A stretch of 41,117 nucleotides of DNA, from contig JAGLRN010000031.1 of the NCBI GenBank assembly GCA_023136265.1, forward strand, positions 1 through 41,117. Direction: 5' to 3'. Both the position numbers and the translations under genes were made by a program. Position 1 is the first letter of the stretch; every line of letters begins with the position of its first letter. Source of the stretch: Thermoplasmata archaeon (lineage in GTDB: Archaea > Thermoplasmatota > Thermoplasmata > RBG-16-68-12 > JAGMCJ01). The notes below the pieces were generated by a model that worked only from the letters and a program-made list of their open reading frames with translations, was not told where the DNA came from and did no database searches. This document shows positions 39,685 to 41,117 of this stretch, piece by piece.

Positions 39685-41117
39685 AACAGACCGACCGTCT
39701 TTCCGGTCTCGTCTATGTCCACGGCCTCCGATGCGGGCACCGATGGCATTCCCGGCATGGTCCTCATCTCACCGCAGAGCGGATAGAGGAAGCCCGCGCC
39801 GATGGAGGGCTTGATGTCCCTGACGGGCAGCATGAATCCAGTTGGACGTCCCTTCAGCTTGGGATCGTGCGATATCGACAGGTGCGTTTTCGCCATGCAG
39901 ATGGGCAGCTTGTCGTAGCCGTATTTCGTGAACAGCTCGATCTTCTTCTGCGCCTCCTCCGAGAACTCCACGCCATCCGCGCCGTAGATCTCCTTCGCGA
40001 TCGTCTCTATCTTCTCCGCGATGGGCATGTCATCCGGGTACAGGAGCTTGAAGTCGCTGGGCATGTCGCAAGCCGCGACCACTGCCTCCGCGATCTTGAT
40101 GGCACCATCACCGCCTCGTGCGTGGAAGTCGCCATCCACAGCGAAGTCCGCACCGTTCTCCTTGGCGATCCTCACCACAGCATCCACCTCGGCGTCCGTG
40201 TCCGAGGCGAACCTATTGACCGCGACCACCACAGGCACGCCGAACTTCTTGAGGTTCTCTATGTGCTTGATCATGTTCACGCAGCCCTTCTCCACGGCCT
40301 CTACGTTCTCGGCCTCCAGCACTTCCTTGGGCGGTGTCTTGCCCGGCGGGAAATCGAAGGCGTCACCGTGCAGCTTCAGCGCCCTTATCGTCGCGACCAG
40401 AATCACGCAGTTGGGCTGATAACCGGCGACCCTGCACTTGATGTTCAGGAACTTCTCCGCGCCGCAGTCGGCTCCGAAACCGCTCTCTGTAATCACATAG
40501 TCCGCGAGCTTGAGAGCTATCTTGTCCGCGATGATCGAGTTGTTCCCCTGGGCGATGTTCGCGAACGGCCCACAGTGCATTATCGCGGGCGTGTTCTCCA
40601 GGGTCTGGATGAGATTGGGCTTCAGGGCGTCCTTCAGGACCACGGTCATGACACCGGCGGCCTTGAAGTCCTCGGCCGTGACGGGCTTTCCGTCCTTCGT
40701 CTGTGCCACGACGATCCTTCCGAGGCGCTTCCTGAGGTCCTTCAGGTCCGATGCCAGCGCCATGATGGCCATGACCTCTGACGCCACTGTTATGTCGTAA
40801 CCGGTGTCTCTTGGATAGCCCTCGACGTCCTTTTTGGAGACCGTGCCGATTTTGACGTTCGTCAGAGCCGAGTCGTTGAGGTCCACGACTCTGTTCCACG
40901 ATATCGTTGACGGATCGATGTTCAGCAGGTTCTTCCTCCTGAACGTCGGGTGGAACATCTGATTGTCCAGCATCGCCGCCAGCAGGTTGTTCGCGGCCCC
41001 TATGGCGTGAATGTCTCCGGTGAAGTGGAGGTTTATGTCCTCCATGGGCACGACCTGGGAGTATCCGCCTCCAGCAGCGCCGCCCTTGATTCCGAAGGTG
41101 GGACCCATGGAAGGTTC
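39681..41117 (-). CDS. fhs: Formate-tetrahydrofolate ligase, N-terminus beyond the window
   Basis: 478 residues in the window; the frame is open through the right edge (EPS before MGPTFGIKGG), and the family has about 550-560, so roughly 75-80 residues including the ATP P-loop are missing. The remainder is typical: GAAGGGYSQVVPMEDINLHFTGD, THCGPFANIA-type MHCGPFANIAQGNNS, ESGFGADCGAEKF and VVAVNRF. It makes 10-formyl-tetrahydrofolate from formate with ATP, feeding purine synthesis (fits PurD nearby) and the C1 pathway. The inner ATG at 41108 should not be taken as the start. Confidence 0.97.
   Translation of the reverse strand, partial: EPSMGPTFGIKGGAAGGGYSQVVPMEDINLHFTGDIHAIGAANNLLAAMLDNQMFHPTFRRKNLLNIDPSTISWNRVVDLNDSALTNVKIGTVSKKDVEGYPRDTGYDITVASEVMAIMALASDLKDLRKRLGRIVVAQTKDGKPVTAEDFKAAGVMTVVLKDALKPNLIQTLENTPAIMHCGPFANIAQGNNSIIADKIALKLADYVITESGFGADCGAEKFLNIKCRVAGYQPNCVILVATIRALKLHGDAFDFPPGKTPPKEVLEAENVEAVEKGCVNMIKHIENLKKFGVPVVVAVNRFASDTDAEVDAVVRIAKENGADFAVDGDFHARGGDGAIKIAEAVVAACDMPSDFKLLYPDDMPIAEKIETIAKEIYGADGVEFSEEAQKKIELFTKYGYDKLPICMAKTHLSISHDPKLKGRPTGFMLPVRDIKPSIGAGFLYPLCGEMRTMPGMPSVPASEAVDIDETGKTVGLF

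Overview
The window reads as a piece of an archaeal chromosome, most likely from the Thermoplasmatota (Thermoplasmata in the broad sense; moderate confidence). The archaeal signs are: the 3' end of an archaeal-type 16S rRNA gene with no 23S gene behind it; TATA boxes about 25-30 bases before many start codons (leaderless transcripts); and archaeal families such as an STT3/AglB oligosaccharyltransferase, XPD helicase, Bud32, Tsr3, translin, a Trm112-like protein, KaiC-like ATPases and a class III signal-peptide pilin. Unlinked rRNA genes are known from Thermoplasma and relatives.

Layout. 1-190: end of 16S and a 3' hairpin. 304-2499 (-): a membrane-anchored surface protein made of a strict 21-residue calcium-loop repeat. 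2705-4065: a membrane protein facing a winged-helix regulator. 4204-6486: two divergent oxidoreductase genes with bacterial-looking codon use, lying against the 3' end of a tRNA-Pro gene. 6620-11299 (-): a compact operon XPD helicase, Bud32, RdgB, membrane protein, sugar-nucleotide epimerase. 11610-13221 (+): a zinc-ribbon/helix-hairpin-helix protein and an M50 membrane protease. 13205-15750 (-): a hexulose-phosphate-synthase/RraA fusion followed by a LarA-type nickel racemase.

15999-18654 (+): three KaiC-like genes in a row, of which only the first has an intact P-loop, then a type IV pilin with a hairpin leader and a strong terminator, then a decayed second pilin and a decayed small membrane gene (18713-19426). 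19410-21506: small genes for a GYD-like protein, a universal stress protein, an RDD membrane protein, the rRNA modifier Tsr3 and a Trm112-like zinc protein. 21597-30508 (+): a glycosylation operon with two methyltransferases, a 2226-residue STT3 fused to about a thousand residues of beta-sandwich repeats, and a secreted CARDB-like protein. 30505-31122 (-): translin. 31243-36711 (+): an 1822-residue secreted beta-propeller protein. 36701-41117 (-): a small membrane protein, an M20 peptidase that seems to start at AUA, PurD, and formate-tetrahydrofolate ligase running off the right edge, with a possible 47-residue gene between the last two.

The strongest candidates for something undescribed are the giant STT3 fusion and its operon, the KaiC trio beside the pilins, and the 21/84-residue repeat protein. 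A genome-scale oddity is that all six convergent protein-gene pairs overlap at their ends, three of them by sharing one CTAG as both stop codons.
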